Below are positions 1 through 12,000 of a stretch of 64,000 bases of DNA, in pieces. Every line of letters begins with the position of its first letter. Position 1 is the stretch's first letter. A model generated the notes under the pieces. It was given only the letters and a program-made list of their open reading frames with translations, did not search any database and had not been told where the DNA came from. Position numbers and translations under genes: made by a program. The DNA is from Rotaria macrura. Its lineage: Eukaryota; Rotifera; Eurotatoria; Philodinida; Philodinidae. The DNA lies in assembly GCA_900239685.1 (NCBI GenBank), contig OENT01000257.1:85576-149575 (forward strand), given 5' to 3'.

Positions 1-484
1 TAGCAAGTGAAAAATGAAGAAAAAACAAAAGTCATAGAAAGGTTAGGGTGAATCATACCATTTTTTTACCCCAAACTGAATTAACTTTATTTTCTTGTTT
101 TACAATAAAACATATGTTTAGATATTTTTCTACGCATAAAGTTTTTCATAGTTGACCTACTTGATTTCGAGATCTGTACTTTTTGATAAAAGTCTCAAGT
201 AGTGCTTATTCTTTTCTTGACACACATATTCATTGACAGATTCGAGGGCATTTATTTGAAATAACATCAAATTGATCTGTCAAAATTTTTGCTTAAAAAA
301 GAAAATAGTTAAGTACTTGTGAAGATTCTTCATGAGAATCAAGACGTAGATGAAACAATGATTTTTCAATAAAAAACGACCCATAAAACTTCGTCGATAA
401 CACATTATCGAAGAAAATACATGCCATCATTAGTTCAACATTTACGTAGAGCTAAAGATATGGCATTCATTTCGAACCAGAGAT

Positions 485-1310
485 GCCAACAGGCCACGTT
501 TTTCCGGACTGGCCTGGCCTACTCTGACTCACCCTGAGGGTCAGAGCGTTGTGGACTGGCTGGCTTCTTCGCCTGGCCTGTAGGCCAAGTGATATTTCTG
601 ATTTTTCAAATTGATGTACAATTCCAGTTTCAATAATTTAAATTATTTTCATGAAGATAACAAATAACCACCTAGGACGACAGATCCGACTGGAGAACCC
701 CGTCGGAACCTATCTGAGAACTATCGGATCCGATAGGTAGGGATTCTTTGGAAAATATCGGAATCCTTGGTATTGGAATCCGATTGGAAGTTGTCGGAAT
801 GACAGCGGTCCCTGTCGGAATACTGAGATTCCAACAGTTTCCGACATCCGAATACTTCCTATCAGAATCCAATACCAAAGATTCCGACAGGATCCCATTG
901 GAATTCTTGGTATCCGATAGGATCATATGGGGCATTGTTGCCCTGGGCAGTTCTTACACAAAATAGGAAATTAGAACAAAGAGACAATCATCATAAATCT
1001 TTTTCATGAGAGAAAAACTTGAATTATTGAGATTTTTTCATAATATCATCAGTTTTTCACATCGTCGAAAGATATTTTAACACAATAATAACAAAAATAC
1101 ATGCTTATAGGAACACAATCAACAGTTAAAAAAATCTAATGTTTCAAGATGGTTATTGAAGAAATCAATATAATTTCCCAGGCCAGGCCATCAGCTTTGG
1201 CCTGGCCTGAATCAGGCTGAATATATTGACTAGGCGGATCATGCCAGGCTAAATTTTCAAAATTCAGCCTGGACAGGTGGCCTGGCCGGCAGCTCTGTTT
1301 CGAACTCATT
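485..1310. repeat. fold-back repeat rich in GGCCTGGCC
   Basis: Two GC-rich blocks (about 485-590 and 1178-1295) stand out from AT-rich surroundings and are built of AGGCC/GGCCTGGCC units in both orientations. The second block has two clear inverted repeats. AGGCCAGGCC at 1180-1189 pairs perfectly with GGCCTGGCCT at 1199-1208 across a 9-base loop. CAGGCTGAAT at 1213-1222 pairs with ATTCAGCCTG at 1262-1271. The first block has an internal near-palindrome at about 520-545 (ACCCT-G-AGGGT flanked by CTCTG/CAGAG). The two blocks flank the TCGGA-type repeat at 665-935. This looks like a fold-back or miniature element. No protein-coding potential was recognised. Confidence 0.55.
665..935. repeat. palindrome-rich TCGGAATCC repeat, copy 1
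   Basis: A 270-bp island of repeated TCGGAAT / ATTCCGA and TCCGATAGG motifs in both orientations. It includes a perfect 16-bp palindrome CTATCGGATCCGATAG at 721-736. Longer arms also pair: 767-780 matches the reverse complement of 865-878 with one mismatch. The open frames through it are by-products of the repeat. A related island lies near 62.2-62.66 kb, so this is probably a dispersed family. Confidence 0.55.
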
Positions 1311-3596
1311 GTCTTCAATGATATTTATCTAGTTTCAAATATAAGAAGAAAATTCAAAAGAAACAGAATGGCAAATATTAAAATTAGTCTGTTTCATGCT
1401 TATCGATTGCCATCTATTTGAAAGTCGTTTTGATATAACTAGCGTTTAGAAATGTATATTCCTATTCAGTACATTAGAAATAATTCTTATGTTGGAAAGC
1501 TAAGTACGAAGGCTATGAGATTGTTATAGATCACAATTGATTTTAGTTCTAGTGAAAACATTTCGATTCTGGAAAGTTCTTTTTAAGAGAAACCGTCAAA
1601 TTCTATTATGTTTTTATCCAATATTTACGTTTACAACTAGCTTTCGTTTCGATAATCTTACTCTGTATAGTTGATCATATCGCTCAAGAAATGTTACACT
1701 TCTATTTTCATTTGAAGACCATTTTTCGTAGCTATGACGATTCTCATTTTATCCTAATAGTAGAATAAACAATAGAAACATGAGTATGTCAAAAACAAAA
1801 AAAAAATACTTTGCAGCAGGATAATTTTATTTCGATTTAACACTAAAACTTACGTTATCAAATTGATCGAATACAATTATTTAAAAGACAACCATTCAAT
1901 CAACATTAGTTTCATTACTACCGAAAATTTTGAAAAAATAATGATAAGTTAATTCGATGAAGAAAGTAAATTATGACCAGCATTATTTATATTATGTTTT
2001 TTCAATCACTAGATTGTATAATTTTGAAGAAACAAGAAATTATCTTTGATATCATACGTATTTCATTTGATGAAACAACTGCATGTTTATTTATCTATTG
2101 AAAAACGATACGTATTACCAAACAAAGAGATAGATACAAGAAAAATTCAAAACTTTCATGACAGCTTCATCAATGTCAAGTATACTTTCGAATTAGAATA
2201 ATAAATATATGTTCTACCACTTATTGAATAGTCCATTTAGAAATCAATGATTATTCATATCACATGAGAACTGTGCATTAGCATTGCTATTCAATAATCA
2301 CGGATGGAAAATATCTACATCGTAACTTAGAATAGCATATAGATTGACAGTAGAATGTAATCATAAACAACAAAAATTGAAGCAAATTAAGAGAAAAGAA
2401 TTTTATAGAATGTGATCTTTTGACTAGATCAATTTGAAGGTTCAGCATTAATTGACCGAAAGTAAAAAGATCCAATTGTAAAATCCCGAAAAAACAATTT
2501 CGAAGACTAAAAAGTCGAAATATAGAAATCAAGAAAAAACTAATCTCGAAAATGTAAACAGTAAAATTAATTGAAATACTTGATAGATATATCATTTATT
2601 GATGATAAGTATGTTGATTAGCGAACAAATCAGTACAAATAAAGATGATGTAAAAACTGACTATGATGCGGTGCTTTACCGCGTGAATAAGAACTGTGAA
2701 AATATTTATTTTTTCGATTTCGTGTTCTTTATCACAAGTAATGATAGATTCGGAAGATATCCTTTTAAATCAATTTCGGAATTTTCAAATCTTGATGATA
2801 ACATACTAAGCTGTTGTTCCATAATAGTAGTTTTTTTCGGCGGCAAGAAATACAAAGAAAAAGACGAACTAATAACAGTTGAGTCATCAGCCATTCAACA
2901 TTTGTTCTTTCTCAAAATTTCTGAGATTTTTTCTTTCGTGATTTTGCATTTTGGTATTGGCACCCTTTGAGATTTTTTTTTCGACATAGTTTTCTGTCGT
3001 AGTTTTTCCTTTCGGTCGATTAACATGTCCCCCTTTAGTTTAAGTCTATTATGAATATCAAGGAATCCAAAAAATGACAATAGGATACTTTTGTTGGGTT
3101 CACTTGACATATTTTTATTAGTTCCGGTAACTTTGATTGACCTAGAAATAAATTCGATACGTGACCTTGTAGAATACATCACATGTTGTGATTGTACTTC
3201 GATCTCTTCTTTCGATAAGTACATGATTATGTTCATCACGACGTATAAATTAGATCGCATGAAACTTTTCTTTCTTTTTTCTTTTTATGTCGAAGAGAAC
3301 GATTATATTTAATAAATGGTTATTTCCTTTCTTTATTGGGTCTGTATTTAATCTTCTTCTGTTGTGTCTTGCCAGATATAAATCATTGTTGAATATCAAA
3401 TCCTAATAAGACATCTACGACTGACAGCTAAATCAAACTCTTCTTTTTATCATCATTAATTCCAAGAAGAATAAAAATGAATCATATTGATATATGAAAG
3501 GCATGACAATGTCATATCATGAAGTCTTTTCTTTTGTTTTATAGATGAATACATATTTATGAAAAAGACATCTTTTGATATTTCATTCTTCAATCT

Positions 3597-6500
3597 ATGC
3601 CGATACGCATTGGGACAAAATATCATTTGTGCTCATTAGTTATAATGTTTTCACGATGTATGTCAACTATCTATAGGTCATTAAGCCAAACCTTTTCACG
3701 CAAAAAATATCATTTAATGACAAACTCGGTGTTGATTAATAATAAAAATAAACCAATTTTATCTAAGATATTTTATGAAATATCGTTAACATTTAGTTTA
3801 TCAATATTTTTACTTTATCTTTGTTATCAATTATTTGGAAATTTTGTATTGATTCCATTGATTGCATATGGTGTATTGTGTAAGTAAATTTCTTTGCCTA
3901 AAATTTACGTAGTTGTGTCATCTGTTTTCATGAAGAACTATAATACTTAATAACAAATACGAACATAATTTGTGTCTTCTGATCATACGAACAAGTGTTA
4001 TGAATCAACCATCAATGATATCAATTGACTTAATCGATTTTTCTTTTTTTCGCTTTCTAGTTATTCTCTATGGTTTGCAAGATGCTCTACTCTATCAACC
4101 ATCTGAACCCGATACATCACGATTAATTGTTGAAACTCCAGATATATGTCATATGCCATATGAAACAATCACAATTCAAACGTTGGATAATGAAAAATTA
4201 CATGGATATTTAATAAAACAAACTCATCGTACTGAAGAATGTGAAACATTAGTATTTTTTCACGGCAATGCTGGAAATATTGGACATCGGTATGAATTAA
4301 ACTAGAAGATTTCTTTTCTATATCAGTAATGAATCATCAGAACGATTCTTATTTAATGTCATATATTTAAGTCGTTATATTCTTCGTTCGAATTCATAGC
4401 ATAGATAAAGTTACACATAAAGCAAGATTTCAAATGTTAACATTTAAGATAGAAAATCCTTCGATAAATCTATTTCGTTCACACATAAAAGCATTCTTAA
4501 AATCTTACAGAGTATTTATTTTCAAAAAAGAATATTAAATATGTTCTTTTACCAGTCTATCCTTGTTTTTCGCTTTCGAAAATAATTGAATCTAAATAGA
4601 TTGTAGAAAAACATCTATGCATAAAACACGAAAGTATCTATAGATTATATTCAAATATTTTTCTAGATATCGCTGTTAGCATTAGTATATCTAGAATATG
4701 TCTACGTTTTCAAATACTTGTATGATTGCTAACATATTGCTTATGAATCTAGAAATAATCTCAAACTATGCACATTACAGAGTTAATAATAAATAAAACT
4801 GAGATAAAATATTTTTTTTACTATGTCGTCATATTGGTTTAATGAATCAGGCGCATTTTATCTTCATTAATAGAAGATATTGTAGAGTTTTCATAAGATA
4901 CGTAAGTATTCTTCGCTGCTGCTTTGGATTATGAGTTGTTGAAATCTTGATGAAAATCTCGATTACTCAATTGAGATAATCAGACTTCCCTAAATTAAAT
5001 ATAACATAGAGAGAGGACCAAATCTTTACGAATTTTGACAAAAAATCCTTTTTCTGAAAATCTTGAACTGTCAACATTAATGAATTGTTTTTTGAATGTA
5101 CTACAATAGCAATCAAGAGTAACAGAAAGTGAATCTATTCAAAATTCAATACTTGAATACGACCTTATCCAATCAAGTTAAATTTTGTTTTGGATATAAT
5201 TACATACAAGTCACTTGAAACTATGTATGGAATAAATTTCAATTTGAAGAGTTTAGCCCCGAGTTTTCTAACGATTTACACTCGTCGAAAACATGATAAC
5301 AGGCGCATTGTATGTTGTGTGACTAGAAAGAAATGAATATTTGAAATTTCTACTTTAAGTAGAACAAAAAGATAGATATTGTTACTGAAATTTTCAGCGT
5401 GATTGGTTGAGATATCAATTCTTCAGAATACTCCTTTTCTACGAGTACTGCTATTGTAAAAGTTTTGGAAAAAAAATTCATTAAATCGACAGTTGAAGAA
5501 TTTTCTGAAAACAGTTTTTTTTTGTCAATATTCATAACCTCTATCTAGATTATATCCAAGTCATGAAAGTCTGATTATATCAATTGAATAGTCAGTGTTA
5601 TTACTAAGATTTGAAAACTCATCTGGCAAAGAAGCAGCGAAGACAAGTTATCTTATGAAAATTCTGAAGTGTTTTCTTTCGATGGGACGCAGATGTACCC
5701 AATTTAATAAATCAATATAAGGATATTAAAGTGTTTTATCGTATGATTATGAATGGTACACTCCGTATATAAATATATATTGATAATGACTTGAGATTAC
5801 TCTCGATTAATTGAATCGTATGATGCAATAAAAATAGATCATTATTGTAGGTTGACTTCTTTTTTTGTTTTTCTTCTGAATTAGATTACAAAATGCTTAT
5901 ATACTCTATCATTCATGTAATATCAATATTCTTCTATTTGATTATCGTGGTTATGGAAAATCAACTGGTAAACCATCTGAAACAGGTCTGTCATTAGATG
6001 CACAAGCTGTTTATGACTACGTTCGTAAGCGTACTGATCTTAATCAAGAAAAAATCTTTTTGTTCGGTCGATCACTTGGTGGCGCTGTTGCAGTACAACT
6101 TGGTGAGATAAACGTAGAAATACTTAAGTTTTCAATTTTCAAAACATCTTTTTTGTTGTCTTGTGTAGCTTCTGACCTCGCTGAAAGCAATGAAATCTTT
6201 CCATTGCATTGTGTTATTCTTGAAAATACGTTTACATCAATACCGGATATGGCTAAAAAATTATTTTACATATCACTAGTTGATTACATACCTATGTGGT
6301 GCTATAAAAATGTGGTATGTTCTAAGAACAATGTGTAAAATTTTCTTTTCTTCCAACGTACTTATTTAGTTTTCATCGATTTCAAAAATTCGCCACATTA
6401 AAGTACCATTACTATTTATTTCCGGTGCACAAGATGAATTAGTACCTCCACAAATGATGCAAAAATTACATGAGGTTGGTCGACGATGTATCACACTGAA

Positions 6501-7707
6501 ATTTATCTATTAAAAATCTAGAATCATTTTTGTAATTGTTTGATCTTAAAAGCATAGGTATACACTTCGATACTAAGTCCATGAGCATATGTCCGAACAC
6601 ATACTATTAACTAGCAATTGTAGAATGATAATTCTGATTCTTCGAGGTTGACAACCACAACAACAATAACAATATTATTATATGTTGTGATGGTTATAAA
6701 TCTATACGATTTATTGTATCATATATTGTTAATAAGAGTCTAAAAATAGAGTATCTCACAAAATTTCATTGGATCTGATCTTGAATACTTCAGATTCGGT
6801 GGGCTCTGATCGTCTTACTAATCTGTAAGATGCATCAGTCATGGGATAAAAGAGACTGATAACATATATTGCGCATCTTCCAGTAGACGTTTTTTGATTG
6901 GAAAACGTAATTGACAATATTAAAGTATCTGATTGGTTAGATTCTCATTTCAAAATTATAGATCTTTCGAGTAGAAGTAATCGGTCATTCATGATACGAT
7001 GGTATAAGGTCTCTATGTTGAGCTAAACCGAACGATGAATGATGTTATTTCCAAAAGGCTGCTTACGATTACCGTTATATGATCCGAAGAGTTTTCTATT
7101 GTTGTTTATTTCATTCGTTGACTTACTTCGGTTAAACTAGCATGAGGTCTTACATAAACTTCGTACATATATTTTTTCCGCTATTTGGTTTGCTTAATAT
7201 AACAATCGGATACTCTATTTTGAAACCGCTGCCAACCTTATACGCTACGATAAAATCCAATCTTAATACTATACTCATCAGACGTTAATGCACAGCCGTT
7301 AACCACCACATATTTCATGAAATGTCACTATACAAACCATTTTTAGCGGTTATCTAAATCATCGTAACTCTATTTCTCAGAGAATGTCACTTCGAAAAAA
7401 TAGTTTCTATTTTGATGAAAATTTTGTGTTTGTTTAAAAGTTGATTTGATTATGCGCAAAGAAAACCCGAAGTCTAACAAGTGCATTAACTTTAAGGAAT
7501 GTAAAAGTTCACGAAAACAATTGATCTCAATATCTGATGGACAGCATAATACAACATGGCTTTCACATAACTACACAAATCAGATAAATAGTTTTCTTCA
7601 TGAAGTAAGTAATTTGATTTTTCTTCTGATTCCTCCTGACATTATATTCTTCGGTTTAGTGCTCAACATCATTGGATACGGCATCGACATCGTCGAGTAT
7701 CAATTAA
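3597..7707 (+). CDS. ABHD13: ABHD13-like alpha/beta hydrolase
   Basis: Seven exons join in phase: 3597-3879, 4061-4289, 5885-6102, 6169-6314, 6370-6474, 7497-7604, 7660-7707, giving about 378 residues (human ABHD13 is near 340). An N-terminal hydrophobic segment at residues 60-90 suggests a type II membrane anchor. Then come the HGNAGNIGHR oxyanion region, DYRGYGKS, the nucleophile elbow FGRSLGG (Ser234), SGAQDELVPP (Asp314) and DGQHNTTW (His344). The triad is intact, and the spacing matches ABHD13 without gaps around the His. The last exon is only 48 bp and encodes a Ser/Thr-rich tail, as in vertebrate ABHD13. ABHD13 is a poorly characterised predicted serine hydrolase. The start could be an internal Met at 3648. 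The 6475 donor (GTTGGT) is weak, so that junction is less certain. Confidence 0.88.
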
Positions 7708-9002
7708 AGGATGGAACAATTGTTTGTTTTCTTTTTTTTTCCATTTCATACCTTAAATTGAAAAAAACAATGCAACACATATTCAATTCACTTGTCTGTT
7801 AAATGAATATTTAATGTCGTTCGATTGTGTTTTAATGTTTATATTACTGAATTTCGAAAATCTTTTTCTTCTCTACTTCGTTTATAACATTTTGAACAAA
7901 ATCAAAATAAATGCGATACTGATATTGTTATCTTAGAATTTGGAATACAAGAATTTCGTTGTGTTTTCTCTAAATATAGATTTCATCGATGAGTCCTAAT
8001 CACTTGCATCATACAGATGACATATACGTATGCATAGTGTAATTAGCTGTCAGCTTTATTTTACCAGTAATATATATCAATAAGTATTTGAGATGTCTAT
8101 TTTCTTAGCAAGATGACAGGTCTCATTAAATACAAATATCATCATCAATAATTGATCTAAATAAAAAGGTGAATTAGAAGTGACGATTGATAAGTATAAC
8201 ATTAAGTGTATTGGCTATTTTACGAAAGTAAGATTTAGTACAGAAAAACATGTCAATCTATCAAGTTGGTCTTCTCTTCAATTACATCTACGGATTCGTG
8301 TTGTTATTTTAGCATGACAATACAGATGTAGATCAGGTGTCAATGTGAATTTTAAGGTATTTCGTATTTCTTTCTATCTATCTCTAGAACTCAATTCATT
8401 GCATACTATGATAATTTTGTCGATATTTAAATAGATTAGAGTAGAGTGAATCATATTTCCATCAACGAATTCCCGATGGCGTGCATAAGATATTAGTTTG
8501 TCAATATATACAGTACTTTCTTTTCGCAAATAGACTGTCATCAAATCAAATATCTATATCTTCTACAGATTATACACACACATATATATATATATATATA
8601 TGTACATGCATAGATAGAGAGATAGATAGATATGAAATAATATTGAGTGGTTTCATCTAACAAACACAACAGTCTGTCTATTATTTTTCTTTCTTTTTTC
8701 CCTCACGCAATCTCTGAAATGAAAGCCTAATAAATTATTATTACTATTTTTCTTTTGTATGCATTCTAACTGATATCTCAGACTATTCTCTATACATTCG
8801 GAAGTGTTTATCTAATCAGTCAACTAGAATAATTAATTATCTTTAAGGTCAGTAAAAATATGGACTAGACAATATTAGTCATATGCATATATGACAATGT
8901 TCTTGTCATTTATATCGATGTCAACAATAGCTATTTCTTTTCGGAAACAATTATTCTTGTCGAAAACATGTATTTGATACTAATTGCTAAAAGTCCGTCA
9001 CA
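7708..9002. other. intergenic region with a microsatellite
   Basis: This lies between the ABHD13-like and esterase genes, both on the plus strand. No exon was recognised. It contains the AC/AT/GATA microsatellite at 8572-8632, and the promoter of the downstream gene should lie here, but no specific element could be identified. Confidence 0.6.
8572..8632. repeat. compound microsatellite (AC)n(AT)n(GATA)n
   Basis: Runs of AC, then about eleven AT units, then GATA/GAGA units are directly visible upstream of the esterase-like gene. Confidence 0.9.
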
Positions 9003-12000
9003 ATGAATGATAGGATTGTTAGATTTCTTGTCTATTTTTTAATTCTCCTATTCCATGGTGAAGAAATCTATTCATCATCATCGATTGTACTTTATCCTTC
9101 ATTTAAAAGTATTGTTGACCAATTATCACATAACGGAACACTACCTGGATGTACTATATCAACATGTGAACAAACTCAAAGTCAAGCCAATTTTTCTGAC
9201 ATCATCTTGTCTGATGCAGATCTATTGAAATTATCAGTATACAATAAATTAAATCGAAGAAAAACTTCACTTCATGCACCGTATCTTATAACATCGACAG
9301 GTATTTATCGTGGTAGACGAGTTAAATATCATGAGCGATTTATTGATCAATTTCTTGGCATTTATTATGGCGAATTACCTGAATCTTTGAAAAAACCAGT
9401 GAAAAAAAGTTTCAATTATTCGTTACAAGATGCAACCAAATTTAGTCCATCGTGTATGCAATCATTATTAATGACGAAAAATCTTTCATATGGTTCATTC
9501 GTGATGTCACGTATTTTCAATGATAATTGTCTATCATTAAACATCTATCGGGCTGATCTACGCTATGGAGAAAAACGCAAAGCTATCATGATATTTTCTC
9601 ACGGTGGATCAAATCAATTAGGTAGTATTGAGCACAAAAAAACCACAAAGCACGGTTTTAAAATTTAAAAAAAAATGAAACTCCTCCTTCTTTTTCTTAT
9701 TAGGTAGTGGATCTCTATTTGATGGAAGTATATTAGCTGGTGAAGGTGATATTATTGTTGTGACGATGAATTTTCGTCTTAATTATCATGGATTTCTATC
9801 AACTGGGGATGATCGAGTCAAAGGTATTTCGTCTGCTCCTTTTATTTTTTGTTCTATACAAAAATATCAAAACAACTATAATTTCGATTGGCAATAACAA
9901 TATTATATGAAGTTTGAGTATTTTAGTTCTAAGTTTTTGTGAATTTAATAGCTATTAATTAATAATTTACAATTCATTCTTTTCTTAAAACTAACGAATG
10001 ACGTCAATTCGTTTGGAATTGATTTTCATCAAGTTTATCCACTTATCATGCTAGACACATAATCCTTTATGAATATAATTCGTCAAACAAAAAGGTCATA
10101 CTATATTATCTCTGACGTAATGAAATTTTAATGATTTTATGATACAAAAGACGTAAGATTATGTCATTATGAAAATACAGAAAACTTTATTCTCAATCCA
10201 TTGATATTCTAAGAATGGATTTACAAAACTGATAAAGGCAAAACATAGACATATTTTTGACATTTAGTTGATAATAAGAAAAAATTCTTGAATTGTAATT
10301 CAGAAAAAAAAATATCAGTTGATTATATTTTCTAGTATTCAATTCCTCTCTGTGTTTCATAAATTTTGTTTTAGGATTTTCGCTTAGTAAAATGTAAACA
10401 AATCTTTAATGGCTAAACAAAAATTTTCAAAATACACTATGATTTCTCTCTGAAGCTCACGCTGCAGTCTTTTAATTGTCAAATCTTGTATTATATGAAT
10501 ATTTATTTGATATCTACTCAATCATTTGCTGATAAAATTGTGAAACAAAAATTGTAACTATATGATGTAGGATGTTAATTTTTCATGATCATAAAAGAGG
10601 CAGCATCCAAGAATGTTGCTCCCAGAGAACGTTGTAGCGATTCATTCATTTCGAACAAGATTTCGATTCGCGAATTTTGAGCATTGCTATTTTTCTTACG
10701 TCTACTTTAAAACTTGCTGGTTTTCTTTCATTTCAGCGATTGTGAATCCTTCCTGTAAATCCCCAATTAAGAAGATTAGTCCTATGGTAAGAGAAACCAA
10801 ACTATCGCGTCTGTATCTAATTTTTACGTATGCACTCCAAGATGATTTAAGCCCCCTCAAAGAATATCCTATTTTTTGAATCAGAATATATAAATATATA
10901 TATATAGGTTTTTGAAAAACGGTTAAGTTTTGACAGACTTATGGGAGAAATACTCCCGCTCCTACTATGTATAGGTTCATGGTGGTAGATGGTGTTAGCT
11001 AACTTCATTTTTGATGAGGTTTTAAAAATTCTAATGCAATATGTTGGAAGTTTTCCACTGAAAAAGTAGTTTTTAAACGTTTGAATGCAAAATTCACTTG
11101 TAAAAGTTCTTCAGCATTTTTCTCAAAGCATGGTTTTGACGCAGGAAAATAGGTGTAACTCCCGTTTGGCTTTAGCTTTCCTTGATGGTTGCTTTTTATC
11201 TTAAAGTTCTCGATTAGAGCTAACTTTTTATAGACCTGATTTTCGATATTTGATTCCTGGTCAGAGAAAATTCCGTTTCAGTGCGTTTTTTATACCTAAT
11301 TTGTCAGTCATACGGAATAAAATGCTTATAAAAAATTAACAGAAGAGCATTGGAAATTCTGTCTCATGAAAAGTTGCGTATGGAAAAACTAGCTTTAATT
11401 TAAAACTGACCCTACCTCGATAACTCTCATAGTCAGGAAGTTATATCAATTCTCGTGCAAGCTATAAAACAAAGCATAAATCTAGTATAGTCAGATTTAT
11501 GAGGCTGAAAGTTTTATCATAAGAGTTTCTCACTAGATCCATCCATACTTGAAAGTTTGAGCCCGAATCAATACCCCAAAGTGGCAAGTCAATTGTGAGA
11601 AGAGGTGGGGGTTTCATGGATGATTCTATGAAAAAATTTCCTATGATGTAGTAAACTTTTATTTTTACTATGCGATAGAGAACAGGTTTTCAGTCATGAT
11701 TCCTAGACGATTGAATATGTACGAAGTTGAAAACACAAATATTGAAAATGAAATTTAACAATTTTATCATAGCGAACACGTGTTGTTCTAATCATCGTCG
11801 AGTTTTACTACTGAGAACGGTTCGATCGCTTCTGTTCTCATTTAAAAATAAAATAAAACACTTCTGTAATACATGTAAAAAAATACATTTTTCTCGCACA
11901 AACAAGGTAACTATGGTCTATGGGATCAACTGTTAGCAGTGGAATGGATCTATGAAAATGCACATTTATTTGGTGGTGATCAAAATCGAATAACTCTTGC

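Larger units (their letters stand above)
1..3596. other. non-coding stretch before the first gene
   Basis: I see no convincing exon here on either strand. Open frames at 2287-3312 are short, low in conserved-looking composition, overlap on opposite strands and have no recognisable domain. A lysine-rich minus frame at 2895-3260 (121 residues) is the longest, but lacks support. The stretch contains two repeat islands annotated separately (about 490-1310 and 665-935). The rest is plain AT-rich sequence. Confidence 0.6.

Noticed and set aside
672-966. Open frames of 60-90 codons in the repeat island
   Set aside because: They arise from the TCGGAAT repeat itself, in several frames at once.
2287-3312. 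Overlapping open frames on both strands near 2.3-3.3 kb
   Set aside because: No recognisable domain, no clear splice structure, low-complexity AT-driven composition. A decayed gene cannot be excluded but is not supported.
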